Shown here in pieces: positions 34,507-45,000 of a stretch of 64,000 bases of DNA. This DNA is from Runella salmonicolor (GTDB taxonomy: Bacteria; Bacteroidota; Bacteroidia; Cytophagales; Spirosomataceae), in NCBI RefSeq assembly GCF_024158025.1, contig NZ_JAMZEL010000006.1, positions 302,756-366,755 of the forward strand, given 5' to 3'. The position numbers and the translations under genes were made by a program. Within the stretch, counting starts at the first letter, position 1. The number at the start of each line of letters is the position of its first letter. The notes below the pieces were generated by a model. It did not search any database and was not told the DNA's origin. It saw only the letters and a list, made by a program, of their open reading frames with translations.

Positions 34507-34582
34507 CGCATTTCCTACGCCGGTCCTAACCGGTTCAGGTTCACGGGTGTAATCTCAGCCTCAAATGAAGCACCCCGATGCA
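34507..34582 (-). ncRNA. TPP (thi-box) riboswitch
   Basis: The minus strand shows the TPP aptamer: GGGGTGC, then GGCTGAGATTACACCCGTGAACCTGA, then CCGGTTAGGACCGGCGTAGGAA, with GCAT and ATGC closing helix P1. The order and the conserved CUGAGA and ACCUGA cores are unmistakable. A terminator follows. TPP binding should stop transcription of the four genes downstream. The evidence is direct sequence match to the family consensus. Confidence 0.95.
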
Positions 34583-34613
34583 ACTATTTATTTTATGCCG
34601 TAAATCTAAAGGA

Positions 34614-35651
34614 TTAATTTGACAATCGCACGATTTGTCCTTTTGAACCGATGGCCCAACAGGTATTGCCCACGCAGGTCAGGGCGTGGAGGCCGTTGGA
34701 GGCTCCCGTGAGCGCTTGCCAGGTTTTTCCGTTGTCTTTGGACCAGCCGCTTCCCGCAGGGCCGACGGCGACCAACGTGCCATTTTTTAATTTATAAACC
34801 GCTTCTTTGAGCCCATCGGGGGTTGTTGGGGTGCTTTTTTGCCAAGTTTTGCCACCATCGTTGGTTATGATTACATTCTCAAAAGCTTGTTTCTCGGCTT
34901 TATAGTCGCCGCCCACGGCGATGCCGTTTTTTGCGTCCCAAAAATGCAACCCAAATATTCCTGAGGATGCATTGGCTTTCATGGGCGTATCGGTTACTTG
35001 CCAAGTAGCGCCCTGGTCGGTAGAGCGAAAAACGCGGGCGCGGTCAGCGCCGCCGGTGCCAACCCAAACATTTTTGGTGCCTTGCATTACCATCGTCGAA
35101 TTGCTGGCGGCAAAAGAAGCCTCGTTGGGTAAATTGGCGGGTAGCGTAGCAGGTGAGAGGCGCTCCCAGGTTTTGCCGCCGTCGGTGGTTTTGAGAAGGT
35201 ATAAATGGCCGTCGATGGGGTCGCCGAAGATGAGTCCGTTCTTTTTGTCCCAAAAGGCAATTCCGTCCAGAAAAACGCCTTTTTGGTCAGTTTGCCAAAC
35301 TTGTGTCCACGTTTTGCCCGCGTCGTCGGTGCGATAAATACGCGCTTGTCCTTCCTCTGCCAAGCCTGCACTGACGGCCACGGCGGTTTTTTCATCAAGG
35401 CCCTTAATGCCCCTAAAATCCAGTTTTTCTGCGCCGGGCACCTGTAAAACAGTCCAATTTTCGCCGCCAGTGGTGGTGCGCAGCACCGTTCCTTTGCTAC
35501 CGCCTGCCCAAATGGCTTTTTCGTTAATGGCCGAAATGGCCCTGAAATGCGCTTCTGTATGGCTGATTTGCGGAACCCATTGGGCCACGAGGAGCGTGGG
35601 CAGAAAAAATGTTAAAAAAATAATGGTTCGTAAAAACATTTGAGTGTACAA
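34614..35651 (-). CDS. YCF48/BNR-type beta-propeller secreted protein
   Basis: The 345-residue protein has a signal peptide (about 1-23, ending LLVAQ) followed by repeated GGKTW or DAGKTW motifs (for example TTGGENW, DDAGKTW, TDGGKTW, TDQGATW, NDGGKTW, KDNGKTW), which mark the Asp-box (BNR) or YCF48-like propeller blades. Six blades are visible. YCF48-like proteins assist complex assembly in plastids; in Bacteroidota these secreted propellers have no fixed role. The gene ends 32 bases before the riboswitch on the same strand, so read-through may reach the riboswitch. Confidence 0.82.
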   Translation of the reverse strand: MYTQMFLRTIIFLTFFLPTLLVAQWVPQISHTEAHFRAISAINEKAIWAGGSKGTVLRTTTGGENWTVLQVPGAEKLDFRGIKGLDEKTAVAVSAGLAEEGQARIYRTDDAGKTWTQVWQTDQKGVFLDGIAFWDKKNGLIFGDPIDGHLYLLKTTDGGKTWERLSPATLPANLPNEASFAASNSTMVMQGTKNVWVGTGGADRARVFRSTDQGATWQVTDTPMKANASSGIFGLHFWDAKNGIAVGGDYKAEKQAFENVIITNDGGKTWQKSTPTTPDGLKEAVYKLKNGTLVAVGPAGSGWSKDNGKTWQALTGASNGLHALTCVGNTCWAIGSKGQIVRLSN

Positions 35652-35756
35652 TTTGTCGTAAATAATAAATGAAAGATGGTAAAGTTGGGCTTGTCAGGGA
35701 TTTAAAATAAATTTGAGTTTATCACGTTTTTCTACGTCAAAACCTTCTCAACAAAT

Positions 35757-37163
35757 ATGCAGAAATTAATTTCAAAAACACTTCTTTTTGCCATCGTTGC
35801 GTCATTGGCGGGGATGAGTGCGTGTAAGCAAACCGACGTAAAAGCAGGGGATGAGTTGGTGAACGAATTTATCTCGGTCAACATGGATTATTGGTACTAC
35901 TGGAAGGACAAAATTCCAGCGGGTGCTTTAGAAAATAAATCATTGGCGCCCGAAACATTTTTTAATTCGTTGCTTTATACGTTTGATAGAACCGCTCGTC
36001 CAGACGGCGACCGCTTTTCTCGTTTTTTAGAAAATGCGGAAGAAACGGAATCTTCGTTGTCGGGTGAAAGCAAAACGACGGGCGCGCGATTGGCGTTGTA
36101 CAACAGCAACAATACCATTGCGGCTTTTGTGATGTACGTATTTCCGGGCTCGCCAGCGGCGAAGGCGGGTATCAAGCGCGGGGATGTTTTCAGTAAGATT
36201 ACGGTAGATGGACAGCTCGCAACGGTGGATAATTACGGGCCACTCTTGGCAGAAGGGACGAATTATGTGTACACGATGGGGCGTTATGAAAACAAAGCCT
36301 TTGTATCTGGCGACCAGACCAAAACGGTAGTAGCGCAACCGTTGCAGGAAGACCCGATGCTGTTGGATACGGTTTATACAAAAGGAACAAAAAAGATTGG
36401 GTATTTGGTGTATAATCGCTTTTATTCCAAACCCAATAACAGTGAACAGCCCTTGTACGACCAAAAGATGGCGGCCATTTTCGGTAAATTCAAGGCGGCA
36501 GGCATCAACGAATTCATCCTTGATTTGCGCTACAATGGAGGCGGATACACGTCTACGGCTCGTACGTTGGGCAGTTTTATCGCCAAAGGCGTAACCGACA
36601 AAACGGTTTTTTCGCGTGATGAGTACAACGCAACCGTGACTCCCGAACTGGAAAAGAAGCAAGGGAAAGACTTTAATGTGAACTATTTCCAACCTAAAAC
36701 CGAGAACATCGGTGGAAACGTACAGCGGGTGTATGTATTGGTGAGTAGCCGTACCGCTTCGGCGAGTGAGTTGGTTATCAATGCCTTGAAACCTTTTATG
36801 GATGTGTTTATTATTGGCGATGTTACGGTCGGCAAAAACGTGGGCTCTATTCTTATCAAAGACCCCAAAAATCGGTTTCCGCAGGGAATGATGCCGATTG
36901 TGATTAAGGTTTTCAATTCGGCGGGGCAATCTGATTATACGGCAGGCTTTACCCCGAATGTGGTGATTAAAGAAGATTTTTCTCAGCCGTTATATGCGTT
37001 CGGAGATTTGCGCGAGCCACTTTTATCGGAGGCCTATTATCAAATTACGGGCAATCGTAATGCCCGCCGAGGAGTTTCAGAAACTCCCGATAGCGACCGC
37101 CTCAGAATTGCGCCTTCGTTGATTGAAACAGAAATGGTTGTCGATAAACCTTTTTTGAAGTGA
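35757..37163 (+). CDS. S41 family C-terminal-processing-like peptidase, lipoprotein
   Basis: The 468-residue protein has a lipoprotein signal (GMSAC, Cys23), an S41 N-terminal region, a PDZ domain (FPGSPAAKAGIKRGDVFSKI near residue 130) and the tail-specific protease core: NEFILDLRYNGGG near residue 257, SSRTASASELVIN near residue 330 with the catalytic serine at about 335, and GKNVGS with the lysine at about 361. It acts at the cell envelope and probably trims or degrades exported proteins. It is divergent from the propeller gene. Confidence 0.9.
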   Translation: MQKLISKTLLFAIVASLAGMSACKQTDVKAGDELVNEFISVNMDYWYYWKDKIPAGALENKSLAPETFFNSLLYTFDRTARPDGDRFSRFLENAEETESSLSGESKTTGARLALYNSNNTIAAFVMYVFPGSPAAKAGIKRGDVFSKITVDGQLATVDNYGPLLAEGTNYVYTMGRYENKAFVSGDQTKTVVAQPLQEDPMLLDTVYTKGTKKIGYLVYNRFYSKPNNSEQPLYDQKMAAIFGKFKAAGINEFILDLRYNGGGYTSTARTLGSFIAKGVTDKTVFSRDEYNATVTPELEKKQGKDFNVNYFQPKTENIGGNVQRVYVLVSSRTASASELVINALKPFMDVFIIGDVTVGKNVGSILIKDPKNRFPQGMMPIVIKVFNSAGQSDYTAGFTPNVVIKEDFSQPLYAFGDLREPLLSEAYYQITGNRNARRGVSETPDSDRLRIAPSLIETEMVVDKPFLK

Positions 37164-37194
37164 GTTGAAGGCTTAAGAAATAAGAAAAAGCAAA

Positions 37195-37237
37195 GGGGGT
37201 AAGAAGTTGAGTCTAAATCTCATCACTTCTTACCCCC
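37195..37237. terminator. Bidirectional terminator between convergent genes
   Basis: GGGGGTAAGAAGT and ACTTCTTACCCCC form a 13-base perfect stem with a 17-base loop. It separates the S41 peptidase gene from the convergent ABC ATPase gene. Confidence 0.8.
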
Positions 37238-37263
37238 TTCATTATTAATATCTAAATGCCTTC

Positions 37264-37989
37264 TTAGCTTTCTAACCCCTGCGGTGTTAAAACGACTTTG
37301 GTGGGATTGGGATTGACCATGTCGGACTCTACCAAACCATCACGGAGACGGATGATACGGTGGGCGTATTTGGCGATGTCGTCTTCGTGCGTTACCACTA
37401 CGATGGTGTTTCCCTTAGAATGCAGTTGGTCAAACAAATCCATGATTTCGTAGGAGGTTCGGCTGTCTAAGTTTCCTGTGGGCTCATCGGCCAGCAAAAT
37501 ACTGGGGTCGTTGACCAATGCCCGGGCAACGGCTACACGTTGGCGCTGCCCACCAGAGAGTTCGTTGGGGCGGTGACCCGCGCGGTTTTCTAGTCCCACG
37601 TTTTTGAGGGCAAGCATTGCTTTTTCGGTGCGTTGCGCTTTGGTGTATCCTGCATAAATCAGGGGCAGGGCCACGTTTTCGAGCGAGGTCATGCGGGGCA
37701 GGAGATTAAAGGTCTGAAACACAAACCCAATTTCTTTGTTACGCACTTCGGCCAATTCATTTTCGCTCATGTCACTGACGTCCTTGCGGTTCAGGACGTA
37801 TTTGCCCGAAGTAGGTGTGTCCAAGCAGCCGATGATATTCATCAGGGTAGATTTTCCAGAGCCTGAGGGCCCCATAAAGGCCACATATTCACCTTTGTTG
37901 ACCGAAATCGTTACGTCTTTGAGGGCATCTATCACTTCGCTACCCATGATGTAGCGTTTGGCAATGTGGGAGGTTTCGATGATTTTCAT
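37264..37989 (-). CDS. MacB/LolD-type ABC transporter ATP-binding protein
   Basis: The 241-residue ATPase has Walker A GPSGSGKSTLMNI near residue 40, signature LSGGQRQRVAVARAL near residue 145, Walker B ILLADEPTGNLDS and the H-loop VVTHEDDIAKYAHR. The close spacing of motifs and the EPTGNLD form are typical of the MacB/LolD group that drives FtsX-type permeases. No permease gene is adjacent, so the partner lies elsewhere. In Bacteroidota such lone ATPases may serve lipoprotein export or peptide efflux. Confidence 0.9.
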   Translation of the reverse strand: MKIIETSHIAKRYIMGSEVIDALKDVTISVNKGEYVAFMGPSGSGKSTLMNIIGCLDTPTSGKYVLNRKDVSDMSENELAEVRNKEIGFVFQTFNLLPRMTSLENVALPLIYAGYTKAQRTEKAMLALKNVGLENRAGHRPNELSGGQRQRVAVARALVNDPSILLADEPTGNLDSRTSYEIMDLFDQLHSKGNTIVVVTHEDDIAKYAHRIIRLRDGLVESDMVNPNPTKVVLTPQGLES

Positions 37990-38048
37990 GACTGAATGAT
38001 TTTCGCTAAAATAAACGTCCGTGCGTATAAATGGATGATAAAGGCGTG

Positions 38049-39137
38049 TTAGTTAAGTTTTTTTAGAATAGACAGTATGTCTTTGTTTTTGGCGTCGTTG
38101 GTCAATATTCTTTGGATAAAAACCTGAAACTCAGCTTGCAAAAGGGTTTGCTCAAAAACGCCTAGGTTGTTGGTAAAAATAACCATCTCGGTTTTATTCC
38201 CTTGTTTGTCAGTGGCATATAAGGCATAATTTAGCACAAATGCCGTAGAGCCGCCCTTGGCTCCAAAATGGACAAACTTCTTTTTGTTGTCAGGATGCAA
38301 TCGCATAGGCCATTCCATCAATGTATCCAAAACCGTTTGGGCGCTTTTGCTAAAATAAGTCCGACTGTTTATTTTTTTCATCAATCCCGCGTATTCCCGA
38401 ACGGTTGAGCCAGGAAGGCGGTCTGACCAAATGCGCTGCACTGGAAGCGGAACATTGGCCATATTGAACTTGGCTTTGACCGTAGTATCCACTTTAAGCA
38501 ATTCAAAGTACTTATTGGTGCGTTGGAGGTACAGCGACAGGGGCATTTTTTTTAGCCCCGTGGCGGAGTGCTCATCCGAACACACGTACAGCGCCGACAC
38601 AAATGGATACAGTGGTTGGTGCTTACCGAGGCCTAGTTTTGGGAGGTTGGCATTGATATTGTTCAACCCCAATTTCCACATTAAAAACTCAGTATTGGCA
38701 TTGCTACTAAATTGCATCATGCCTTTGGCCACCTCCATCAACGACGCGGTATTGTTGTCAGTTGATTTTGACGTTTTCAAACTTTCTAACCAGGCACGGT
38801 GCGCACCGCCGTCAGTGTCAGGAATATAGAACCGTGCCACCTCGCTCAACGGAACTCGTTCGGTAAGGCTAACTTTTCCTTCGGCCGACTGTTGAGCAAA
38901 CTCAACAGCAACGATGGTCTTGGCCGTGCTCGCTAACGGCATCAGGGTGTCTGACCGATGCCCAACTAATAATGAGTCATTGCGTACCCAAAAGACTGCG
39001 CACTTTTTAGGGTTTTTAAGCAAAAATTCAGCTACAAAATCCTCTTCATAACGCAAGTATTTAAAATAAAAGTAAGCAAAAACGCAACTGAATAATACAG
39101 CTAAGACACCTAAGCCAGTGGCCAGTACTTTCCACAT
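38049..39137 (-). CDS. Membrane-anchored serine beta-lactamase-fold protein
   Basis: The 362-residue protein has an N-terminal membrane anchor (about 5-28) and the serine beta-lactamase/transpeptidase motifs in the right order: S70-T-A-K73, SSN near residue 144 and KGG near residue 286 (FGAKGGST). The catalytic residues are complete. The family includes class A beta-lactamases and D-Ala-D-Ala carboxypeptidases; the Glu166 omega-loop of class A enzymes is not evident, so a cell-wall or ester hydrolase role is more likely than drug resistance. The gene stands alone, before the lone ABC ATPase on the same strand. Confidence 0.78.
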   Translation of the reverse strand: MWKVLATGLGVLAVLFSCVFAYFYFKYLRYEEDFVAEFLLKNPKKCAVFWVRNDSLLVGHRSDTLMPLASTAKTIVAVEFAQQSAEGKVSLTERVPLSEVARFYIPDTDGGAHRAWLESLKTSKSTDNNTASLMEVAKGMMQFSSNANTEFLMWKLGLNNINANLPKLGLGKHQPLYPFVSALYVCSDEHSATGLKKMPLSLYLQRTNKYFELLKVDTTVKAKFNMANVPLPVQRIWSDRLPGSTVREYAGLMKKINSRTYFSKSAQTVLDTLMEWPMRLHPDNKKKFVHFGAKGGSTAFVLNYALYATDKQGNKTEMVIFTNNLGVFEQTLLQAEFQVFIQRILTNDAKNKDILSILKKLN

Positions 39138-39202
39138 AAAGAGTGGGTTATTTAAATTTGAAAGCGTTTATAGGGCAAAATGAATGGGTAAAAGTACAAT
39201 TT

Positions 39203-41755
39203 TCATTGAAAACTTCCACGTTCTTTTTCGATGAGTGCGCGTTGGGACTGATAGATTTTCAGAAATGATTGATAGTCGGTAAATGAGGTGAGCGCAAACA
39301 GGTCGCGAAGACCCTCTTCGGCGAAATCTGTTAGGCGTAAATGAAGGCATTGAAGAATGTACGTTTTTACCAATTCTGGAGAATCCCGCCGAAACCTGAG
39401 GGCGTTTAAAATGAATTGGTATGCGGTTTTGGGTTGTTTTTGTTGATTGAAAAAAACGGTGGCTTTTTGCAAAATCGGTAGGCTAAACGGGTGCTTTCGG
39501 AGGGCCGTCAGAAAGTCGGCTTCGGTGGTTAAACTTTTGGCCATATTAGCGGCGGCGTCCTCTTCGGTTCGTTCTCTCAACAACCAGAATTGAAGTGTTT
39601 GGCGGGCTAGGGCTACTTTTTTGGAGGTGTCTGCCACGGTTTGGGCGGCTAGGATGTCGAAAGCCGCAATTTTATCGCGATTGTATTCTGAGTAAGCGTA
39701 GGCTACCTGCAACTCATTGTAAAAATTTCCGTTGTTGCCCGTATTGATTAATTTTCTGAATAGATTAGCAAGGCTAGTGTCTTGCGCGTATTGATTGGTG
39801 TTGTACAGGTACGCAAAATTATTGACGCTCAAGGCCGAATCGCTGGCTAGGGCGAGTTGCGTTTTTTCAACCTTTGTTTTTTCGCCCACCAATTGGGCCA
39901 ACGCAATGCGGTTGGCTTCGTGAGAAAGTGACGTTTTGACGCTTTGCAAAAGGTTGGTTTCCCGAAAATCAGCTTTTGTAAGTCCAAGGGCTGCTAAAGC
40001 ATTGGCAGAATCGACGGCGGCCAAGGCTTTTCCCCAAAATGCCAAGAGGTTTGTTTCGGCCACGGCGGTATTGACCGCGTGCTGTCGGGCCAGTTCAAAA
40101 TAATAATAGGCCGAATCTGCGATGGCCGTACGGGTGTAGAGATAGCCCAAATTATTGTGCAACTCGCCGCTGTGGGTGAAGGTTTGCAGGCCTTTTCGTA
40201 GGTTAAAAACAGCATCAAAAAACAGATTTTCGTTCAACAGCGCCTGACTCAGACCAGCATATGCTTGTGGTGTGGGGTCTTTGTGTAATGCTTGTTGAAA
40301 GTACGCCCCCGCGCTGAGGCGGTCGCCCTGACGCAACGCCAGCGAAGCCAGCGAAAACCCAGACTTATGATTTTGAAAATCCAAATCAAGCGCCAATTGA
40401 TAATATTGCTCCGCAAGCAGGTATTCTTGGGTAGCCGTGTGCAAATCTCCCAAGGCGTTGTAATGCCCCGCACGGGCTTGGTCAATGCTGTGGAAACGAT
40501 TGAGCGATATGAGTAGTACAACGCCCATCACGCCAATCAGCCAAACTTGCGACTGCATAATACGCATAGGCTTGTACATGACTTTATAGACGGCCTTGCT
40601 TTGTTTGAACAAAGGCCAAAAATTGAGCCCGATATAGCCCACAAACACCGTCCCCATCGCCAGTTGGGAATAAATAACGGCATCTTCAAACACTTCAATT
40701 AGCGGATTATTGTCGGTAAACAACACAAATGCCATGACGCCCGTGGTGACTAATCCTAGCCCAGCATACAGCCAAACGGCCACTTCCCGGAAAGGTATGG
40801 CGGTTTCGGTTCGTTTGGCAAGACTCCAAATGCCCAGCACCAAACTGACGCAATACAGCACAAAAGGACTAAGATAGAGGAAGTTGGTTTCGGTCTGCCG
40901 CGTGATTTTGAGGTACAGTAGCAAAACACTAAAAAGATATAAGCCCGTGATAAACAAAAAGTTGGGCAAGCTGCTCTTTCCGAATCCCGTGCGTGGATGC
41001 GTAACGATGTACACAAAACCAGCGATGATTTCGATAGACAACCATCCGATAAAAATAACGGCGATTATCAATAACGGTACTAAAGAATAAGAGGTAATCG
41101 TGAGGGCGGTAAACGGTGTTTTGGAAAAAAAAGAAAAGAATACCGCCAGCGAAATTGTCAGCGCCGTAAAGATAAATATCCGGCGCTCAATCGTAATATC
41201 GTCGCGGAAAGCGTGTAGATAGTAGCTGACGCCGCCGAGCAAAACCGCCGCAATGCCGAAGCCCAGGGCTTTTTCAGAACCAAAAAGTTGTAGTACCTCT
41301 AAATGCAAACCCGCCAACAGGCCGATAAAAATCATCATTGCACCAATGTACCACCGACCAGTAAGCACCGTAACGGCACTCAAAAGCAACACCACGCCCG
41401 CCAGCACGATGCCCCAATAGCCCCAAACCAACCAAGCGGGTAGGTCGGTCTGAAAGGGTACAAATTGTTCTTTCAATAAATAGGCTTTGCCAGGGAGGAG
41501 GATTTGTGATTTGGCTGCTTGCCCCTTTGTTGCCGAACTATCTTGTGTTGCATTTTCAGAAAGCGTCAGGCTGTCTAGCGGTACGGGCACCTCGTCCAAT
41601 TCGCTCAAAACCTCCCAGCGGACGGTGTTTTCAAGGCCTCTATAATGAAAAAATAACAATGCCATTAGGCCCAGAGCGAGCAGGCCCAGCGAGGTGGTGT
41701 ATAAAAAACGTTGAACGGGATTCCAGTTTTTCCAAAAAATAAGTGACGACATCAA
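39203..41755 (-). CDS. Large TPR membrane protein
   Basis: The 850-residue protein has an N-terminal membrane segment (about 17-40), a periplasmic loop with PLDSLTLSENAT, then about eight to ten membrane segments (about 105-415), and a C-terminal soluble domain of TPR repeats (about 435-850) including GDLHTATQEYLLAEQYYQLA, SLALRQGDRLSAGAYFQQAL and LHNNLGYLYTRTAIADSAYYYF. TPR domains bind other proteins, so it may be an envelope scaffold or assembly factor. I know no named function. It is separated by 65 bases from the beta-lactamase-fold gene, on the same strand. Confidence 0.72.
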   Translation of the reverse strand: MMSSLIFWKNWNPVQRFLYTTSLGLLALGLMALLFFHYRGLENTVRWEVLSELDEVPVPLDSLTLSENATQDSSATKGQAAKSQILLPGKAYLLKEQFVPFQTDLPAWLVWGYWGIVLAGVVLLLSAVTVLTGRWYIGAMMIFIGLLAGLHLEVLQLFGSEKALGFGIAAVLLGGVSYYLHAFRDDITIERRIFIFTALTISLAVFFSFFSKTPFTALTITSYSLVPLLIIAVIFIGWLSIEIIAGFVYIVTHPRTGFGKSSLPNFLFITGLYLFSVLLLYLKITRQTETNFLYLSPFVLYCVSLVLGIWSLAKRTETAIPFREVAVWLYAGLGLVTTGVMAFVLFTDNNPLIEVFEDAVIYSQLAMGTVFVGYIGLNFWPLFKQSKAVYKVMYKPMRIMQSQVWLIGVMGVVLLISLNRFHSIDQARAGHYNALGDLHTATQEYLLAEQYYQLALDLDFQNHKSGFSLASLALRQGDRLSAGAYFQQALHKDPTPQAYAGLSQALLNENLFFDAVFNLRKGLQTFTHSGELHNNLGYLYTRTAIADSAYYYFELARQHAVNTAVAETNLLAFWGKALAAVDSANALAALGLTKADFRETNLLQSVKTSLSHEANRIALAQLVGEKTKVEKTQLALASDSALSVNNFAYLYNTNQYAQDTSLANLFRKLINTGNNGNFYNELQVAYAYSEYNRDKIAAFDILAAQTVADTSKKVALARQTLQFWLLRERTEEDAAANMAKSLTTEADFLTALRKHPFSLPILQKATVFFNQQKQPKTAYQFILNALRFRRDSPELVKTYILQCLHLRLTDFAEEGLRDLFALTSFTDYQSFLKIYQSQRALIEKERGSFQ

Positions 41756-42002
41756 AAGTATATAAACAGAAAAATGATGAACAGAAAAATGTAAAATACA
41801 TAAGCTTGAAGAAGATATCCTTCTACTTAAAAGTTGCTTATGAATAGAATGCTAACGCGGCGTACCACTATTTTATTCAAATTTATTTCTACTAACCATT
41901 CAAAAACAGGTTTTAGACTAAGTTATTTTTTGGATATTGGAAATCAAAATACCGCCTAATAGCGATTTTGAGGGTGCCAATAAGGCTACAGAATAAGCGC
42001 AC

Positions 42003-45000
42003 CTAATTCTTCAATTCCTCCAAATTACGGTAGGTGGTCAAGCGCCCAGAATTGGTTTTTGGGGTAGGTGTTGGGGGCGGGGTAGGTTCGGGGCGGGATG
42101 CTTTGGGACCGAAGAATCTGAAATTGTTGAAACTGCGCGTAAACAAATAACTCGCTCCGTACGAAATGGCATTAGGCCCGCTGGCAGTGATTTGGTTCTG
42201 GATGTTGCGGTTATACATTCGGAGGCGTTGGCTGCCGTCGTCGGTGAGCCAATATTCGAGGGTCCAGTCTAATAGTAAACTGGTGGCATCGTATTGGTTT
42301 TGGCCGTACGACAGTCGCCCATCGCGGGTGATGCGGAAACGGTCGTTGAGGAATCGGTACGAAAAACGTAATTGAAGGTTATTGATGGCGTTGGGGTTTG
42401 CTTCGTTAAAGTTAAGGTTCAGTCCCGAAACGCCGAGTTCTAAGTTTTCATTGATGGATGAGCCCCATTTGCTCAATTGGCTCGTGACCATCTCGCTGAG
42501 GCTGTTGGTCAGTCCCGAAGCCGATTGTAACAAAATGTTGTTTTGGTCGGAAATCAACTGCCCAAAGAGCAGCATACTACTTACCTGCTGCGACAGATAC
42601 TGCTCATCGCGCTTGAGGCGCTCTTCTACGGCCGTGATTTGGTACGACAAAGTAGAAGGGTATTCTTTGAACTTCAAGCCATACGAAATCTGCGGAGAAA
42701 GCATTTTTTCATTTAACGAAATCATCACTTCTACGGGATAGCGCCGGGTATTGAGTTCGTTGGTGGTGGAGGTGCCGCTTGTTTGAAACAGCGGTGAAAG
42801 TAAAGCACTAGAGGTATAGTTTGCTTTTACGTCGAGGGTGGCACCGTAGGGGTCGCCCGTCCACGAAATACGACTTCCTTTCTGAATCTGAAATTTCTTA
42901 TTGATAACGTTTTGGAGGGTAAAGAGGTAGTCTCCGTTTTGAATTTCGTAGGCACCGCTCATGTTGAAATCGCCGCGCGTATCTATTTTAAGGTTAATCA
43001 ACCCGCGTCCGTAGGCCTTGATGGCATCGCCCGTTTGGCGGTCAAACTGGATTTCGCAATACGCATCGGGCGTCATGTTTAACCGAAAATCCATTTTAAT
43101 AATGCTTTCTTCGGCAGGTACAATCTTGTCTTTATTTGCGGTCTGTTTGTTGGCGGTATCGGGTAGCGAAGAGACAAATTGCACAAAATCCTCCGATGCT
43201 ACTTCGGCGGCACCGTCGAGTGGAATGTAGATTTTTGTGCCCCGGTTGCTGGTCAAATCCGCGCTGATTTTGAAGTTGTTTATAGGGCCAAAAATCTCCA
43301 TTTTTCCCGTGGCGTAGGCACTCCCATAAAACAGTTCATTGTCTCGAATGGTGGTATTTAGGATTTTGAAATTACGCATATCAGCATCAAAACCCAGCGA
43401 GAATTTATTAAAACTATCGTGGTATACACCGCCTCGCAACGTAGCGGTATTGCCTTCGGGGTCGGTCAGGCGTAAATTCCGGACGCGAATATCGCTTTCG
43501 CCGAAGTACACTTTGTCTTCAAAGGAAAACACCGCTTTGAGGTAATCAAACGTAAGGCGGCCCTGCTTTACATCAACCGTTCCATCCAGTACCGGCGCAG
43601 TGACAGGGCCTGTGATAGAAACGGCCCCCACGGCGCGTCCGCTCAAATCCGAGACCAAACCGCGCGCAAAAGGTTCAAGCAGTTGCAGGTTGGTTTCGCT
43701 GAAATTGGCCCTTAAATCTAATTCGTTGTTGGCTTGGTTTGGGGTGTAAGTGCCAGTAATAGAAAGTTCACGTTTGGCTTTTGAATCCAGATGAATATCC
43801 ACGTGGAGGTGCTTGTCGATGGGGTCCCATTCGCCGTCGCCGGTGAGGTTGCCCATCAAAAAGTTATTGTAGGTCAGCTTCTGTACGTCGGCCTTGGTGT
43901 CAAAAATTAGCGTCCTGTACAAATCCCGCATCGTAACAGTTCCGTTGACGGTACCTGCCAGATTGACGTTGATAAGGGGCGTTAGGTTAGTGAGTTCAAA
44001 GTTACGGGTTTCAAACGAAAGTGTTTTGGTTGAGTCGGTCGAGATTTCACCGTTCAGCGCTAGAAGTTGGTCCTTTCCGTTGGGTTTTAGATTAACGTTG
44101 CTCAACGTGACGTTTGGCCCCATGATGGTGATGAGATTGTTGGGGTCTACGTTCCAGTCTTCTTCGAGCAAACGGAGTTTCGATTTTCTGAATTGTAAAT
44201 AAAGATAATCGCCCACAAACCGAAGTTCGCCGTTGAGTGTAGCGCGGTTAGACATGTTTTGCTGGCGCAGACTACTTCTGAAATTGATGTGGTCGGTTTC
44301 CCACGCGGCCTCAAGGGCCAGTTTTTCGGTGGGGGCAATGCCCACCAATTGTTGTTTCTCCGAATTTATAATGGCCGACGCCAGCACCTCGGGGCTATTG
44401 GTGAATTTAGACGTGTTGAGGTCAAGCTCTGAATTATAAAAGGAGTTATTGCCGATTTTGAGGGTATCAAACTGCCCCGTCATTGAAAAAATGGACGTAT
44501 TGTCAACGGTGAACACCCCCTCGGCCGTAGAGCCGTTGGATACGTAGCCGTCGGGGTAGAGAAAGGCCAGCAATTGATCCATTTTTTTTGCGCGGATGCG
44601 GTAGTCAATGCTGTACCGTTGCCAAAAAGGCTGCTTGCGCTTTTTGTCCTCGTAGTATTGGAGCCGCGCGCCTTCGTCGCCGAAGAAATACATTTGGTAT
44701 TCATCAAACAACTGTGCCAAATCGGCCACGGCTTTGGTCGGTTGGAAAACGCCCTGCGCCTGAAAATTAAAAAACTCGGAAGAGATAAACAGACGGCGGA
44801 GGCCATCGGTCAGGCGAGAATCAACCAATAGGGTATCTACTACAATGTTACGCTTTTTGAAAGTGGCGTAGCTATTCAGAAATTTAGCCCGTCCCACGAT
44901 TTCATCCATCGTGTTTCCTTCCAAATCCACGTTTAGTTCGGTATGAATCATGAGCGAGTCGTTCATGAATTTGAGCGCCCGAAGGTCAGCCCGCTGAATA

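Noticed and set aside
36027..36929. Open frame of 300 codons on the minus strand
   Set aside because: It is antisense to the S41 peptidase gene, whose catalytic motifs are intact; the minus-strand frame is arginine and histidine rich as expected from a shadow.
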